64,000 bases of DNA from Coriaria nepalensis (taxonomy: Eukaryota > Streptophyta > Magnoliopsida > Cucurbitales > Coriariaceae), in the NCBI GenBank assembly GCA_027186245.1, contig CP114499.1, positions 4,407,001 through 4,471,000 of the forward strand, in the 5' to 3' direction. Of this stretch, positions 61,173 to 64,000 are shown piece after piece. The translations under genes were made by a program, and so were the position numbers. The notes under the pieces were generated by a model. That model was not told where the DNA came from. It saw nothing but the letters and a program-made list of their open reading frames with translations, and made no database searches. Numbering within the stretch: the first letter of the stretch is position 1; each line of letters opens with the position of its first letter.

Positions 61173-61800
61173 CTAGCTTATAGAAGTGATTCGGAGGAGA
61201 CCAAGGAACTTCAAAGATAAGTTAGAGAGTTGTTGGAAAAGGGGTACATTAGAGAAAGCATGAGCCCATGTGCGATTCCTGTTTTGTTGGCTCTTAAGAA
61301 GGATGGGACTTGAAAGATGTGCGTTGATTGTCAAGCCATCAATAACATTACGGTAAAGTATAGTTATCCAATTCCTAGATTAGATGAGTTGCATAGTTCT
61401 AGTGTATTTTCTAAGATTGATTTGAAAAGTGGATATCATCAAATTAGAACGAAAGAAGGGGATGAATGGAAAACACCCTTTAAAACAAAATATGGTTTAT
61501 ATGAATGGTTAGTTGTGCCTTTTGGTTTGACCAATACACCTAGCACTTTTATGAGACTTATGAATCATGTTTTGCGTGCATTTATAGGAAAATTCGTTGT
61601 TGTCTATTTTGATGATATACTCATTTATAGCAAAAGCTTAGATGATCATGTAGTACATTTAAAATATGTTATAGATGTACTTAGGAACGAAACATTATTT
61701 GCTAACACTAAGAAATGTACTTTTTGCACCGATAAGTTTGTATTTCTTGGATTTGTTGTTAGTGCTCAAAGTATATAGGTTGATGAGGAAAGGTACGTGC
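61173..61800 (+). pseudogene. gypsy reverse transcriptase
   Basis: RT blocks are [37 protein letters not shown] and the catalytic [10 protein letters not shown] with both Asp (61611-61616) intact. Stops at 61218-61220 (CAA to TAA) and 61311-61313 (TGG to TGA) lie upstream, and TAG at 61776-61778 follows. The fold is well preserved between stops. Confidence 0.93.
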
Positions 61801-62410
61801 TATCTTAGATTGGCTGAGTCCAAGAAGTGTAGCTACTGTCCGAAGCTTTCATGAACTTGCAAGCTTTTATCGACGGTTTGTAAAAGATTTCAATACTTTG
61901 GCCGCACCACTTACGGAAGTGATCAAGAAGAATGTTGGATTTAGATAGGGAGAAGAACAAGAAAAAGCGTTTCAGTTAATCAAAGAGAAGTTAACAAATG
62001 CTCTCTTATTGTCTTTACCTAACTTCTCTAAGACTTTTGAAATTGAATGTGATGCTTCTGGAATTGGTGTAGGTGCAGTTCTTATGCAGAAAGGGAGACC
62101 GATTGCATATTTCAGTGAAAAATTAAGCTGAGTAGCTTTAAACGATCCAACTTATGACAAAGAGTTGTATGCATTGGTTCGAGCTTTGGAGATATGGCAG
62201 CACTTCCTATGGCCTAAGGAGTTTGTAGTTTATATCGATCATGAGTCCTTGAAACATTTAAAGGGCCATTTCCATAAGTTGAACAAACGACAGGCTCGTT
62301 GGGTGGAGTTCATTGAGCCATTTCCATATGTCATTCATCACAAACAAGGTAAGGAAAATGTCATTGCAGATGTGCTTTCTCGAAGGTACAAATTATCTCA
62401 ACTCTTAATG
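61801..62410 (+). pseudogene. gypsy RNase H
   Basis: [20 protein letters not shown] holds the first catalytic Asp. [30 protein letters not shown] and [10 protein letters not shown] follow in order. TAG near 61947 and TGA near 62129 break the frame. Confidence 0.9.
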
Positions 62411-63657
62411 CTAAATTGCTTGGATTTGAACATATCAAAGAGTTATATGCTAATGACCACGATTTTAGTGTTGAGTATCATTCTTGTGTGAAATCTGCTA
62501 GTGGTAAGTATTTTAGGCAGGATGGGTTTTTGTTTCGAGAGAATAAGTTATGCATGTCTAATTGCTCTTTGAGAGATCTATTAGTAAGGGAATCCCATGA
62601 TAGAGGGTTAATGGGGCATTTTGAAGTTGTTAAGACTTTAGTTGTTTTGCAAGAGCACTTCTATTGGCCACATATGAAGTGAGATGTTGAGAGACTTTGT
62701 GGTAGGTGTGTCACTTGTAGACAAGCTATATCAAGAGTGAATTCCAATAGGTTATACACCCCATTGCCAATTCCTAGTGAACCTTGGACTGATATTTCGA
62801 TGAATTTTGTTTTAGGTTTGCCTAGGTCTAAGAAATGAAGAGATTCAGTATTTGTGGTGGTTTTTCTAAGATGGCACACTTTATTTCATGTCATAAAACT
62901 GATGATGCTTCAAATGTTGCTGATTTGTTCCTTAGAGAACTCGTGAGGCTTTATGATATACCTAGGACTATTATTTCTTATAGGGATGCTAAATTTTTGA
63001 GTTACTTTTGAAAGACCTTGTGGGAAAAATTAGGAACTAAATTATTATTTTCTACAACTTGTCATCTACAAACTAATGGTAAACTGAGGTTATGAATAGA
63101 ACTTTATCTACATTGTTGAGAGCTATAATTAAAAAGAACATCAAAACTTGGGAAGATTGTTTACCGCATGTTGAGTTTGCTTATAATCGTTCTATTTATT
63201 CTACCACTAAGTATTCACCATTTGAGATTGTTTACAGATTTAATCCTCTAACTCCATTGGATTTATCTCCATTACCTATTTTTGAGCATGTTAACTTAGA
63301 TGGAAAGAGGGAGGCTGATTTTGTTAAGTAGATACATGAGAAGGCAAAGTTCAAGATATAGCAGAGAATTGAGCAATATGCAAAACAAGCTAACAAAGGG
63401 CTTTGTAAGATGATTTTTGAACCCGAAGATTGGGTTTGGTTGCACATAAGAAAGGAATGATTTCTGGAGCAAAGGCATTCTAAGCTGCTTCTAAGAGGGG
63501 ATGATCTATTTCAAGTTCATGAAAGGATCAATGATAATGCTTACAAGCTAGATCTAGCTGGTGAATATGATGTAAGTGCTTCTTTTAATATTGTTGATTT
63601 AAGTCATTTTGATGTAGGTGACAATTTGAGGACAAATCCTTTTCAAGAGGAGGGGAA
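62411..63657 (+). pseudogene. gypsy integrase and 3' coding end
   Basis: The zinc finger region has HDRGLMGHFEVVKTL and CGRCVTCRQ. The core includes [19 protein letters not shown] and, later, [20 protein letters not shown]. At least six stops or frameshifts occur. The purine tract AAGAGGAGGGGAA just before 63658 is the polypurine tract. Confidence 0.85.
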
Positions 63658-64000
63658 TGATGAGGATAAGCCTAGCACATGAATTGATGCATATTCATAC
63701 CCAATTCAAGTTCTCATTGGCCCCGTTACAAGAGCTCATGCGAAGAAATTCAAAGAAGCGCTTAATGGGCTGATTCAAGTAACATGGGCTCACGCCCATT
63801 CATGGACGCCCATTGAAGGTGGTGAATGTGATTCCTAAAGATGGTATTCAGTAGTTCAAGCCTTGGAGAAGTCCATAATGAAGGAATGAACTTACTGAAG
63901 AGTTTCGAGCTGATTTGAGCCAATATCATCATAATCAGCCCAAATGATTGATAAAGCCTTCTAACTACTTTGAAAGTATTTATTTGAGTTTAATATCTCT
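63658..64000 (+). repeat. 3' LTR of terminal gypsy element (partial)
   Basis: It starts TGATGAGGATAAGCC and follows 57777 onward base for base with scattered changes. It is cut off by the window end after 343 bp. Confidence 0.9.

Larger units (their letters stand above)
57777..64000 (+). mobile_element. Ty3/gypsy retrotransposon, nearly complete, decayed, 3' LTR cut by window end
   Basis: The 5' LTR is at 57777-58537 and the 3' LTR starts at 63658; both begin TGATGAGGA(C/T)AAGCC. Order is PBS, gag, CCHC knuckle, protease, RT, RNase H, integrase, polypurine tract, LTR. The protease/linker sequence style (SCTNVAS, YEDQ, K/E-rich linker) fits a chromovirus-type plant gypsy lineage, though I see no chromodomain. 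Many stops make it inactive. Confidence 0.93.

Overview
This window is nuclear DNA from a flowering plant, most likely a eudicot. The evidence is spliced genes with GT/AG introns, a ribosomal-protein promoter of plant type (telo-box plus TGGGCC/TGGGCT site II elements), a plant VQ-motif gene, a plant MORN-PIP5K gene, a decayed heptameric CCCTAAA-like array, and many Ty1/copia and Ty3/gypsy LTR retrotransposons. No bacterial operons, CRISPR arrays, tRNA genes or rRNA genes were seen.

Three host genes look intact: an eL19 ribosomal protein gene (6387-7955, five exons, 213 aa), an intronless SIB1/SIB2-like VQ-motif gene (20031-20579, 182 aa), and a type B phosphatidylinositol-4-phosphate 5-kinase gene (51582-54767, eight exons, 809 aa). 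In each spliced gene the exon lengths add up to an open frame. Host pseudogenes or broken loci are: a GH31 sulfoquinovosidase-like gene (2847-4751) cut by a gypsy LTR; a second, decayed eL19 copy (11471-13034) from an unprocessed DNA duplication; a short glutamate synthase (GOGAT) fragment (about 49688-49980); and an unrecognised gene whose hydrophobic last exon is split by a copia insertion (38030-38186 and 43117-43187).

Layout: 1-2846 minus-strand gypsy element with one LTR; 2847-4751 GH31 pseudogene; 4752-6190 AT-rich spacer; 6196-8800 eL19 gene and flank; 8840-9990 degenerate telomere-like heptamers; 11185-14215 duplicated eL19 segment; 14992-16592 tandem retroelement-like repeats; 19522-20579 VQ gene with two upstream TGACGTCA sites; 22757-36170 decayed Tat-type gypsy element carrying an antisense ORF, with a minus-strand LTR element (30650-35428) nested inside it; 38187-43111 complete but dead copia element; 43633-48994 solo LTR and gypsy/copia fragments; 49688-51100 GOGAT fragment and spacer; 51582-54767 PIP5K; 55250-57215 repeats; 57777-64000 plus-strand gypsy element running off the window.

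The three intact genes have no evident functional link. The clearest themes are intact genes sitting among dead retrotransposons, and element decay rich in G-to-A and C-to-T changes (TGG to stop, CGA to stop, Asp to Asn, Cys to Tyr). I did not find a convincing undescribed molecular system. The best candidates for follow-up are the copia-split membrane-protein gene, the GH31 pseudogene with its altered sulfosugar-binding position, the eL19 duplication flanking a telomere-like array, and the paired TGACGTCA sites.
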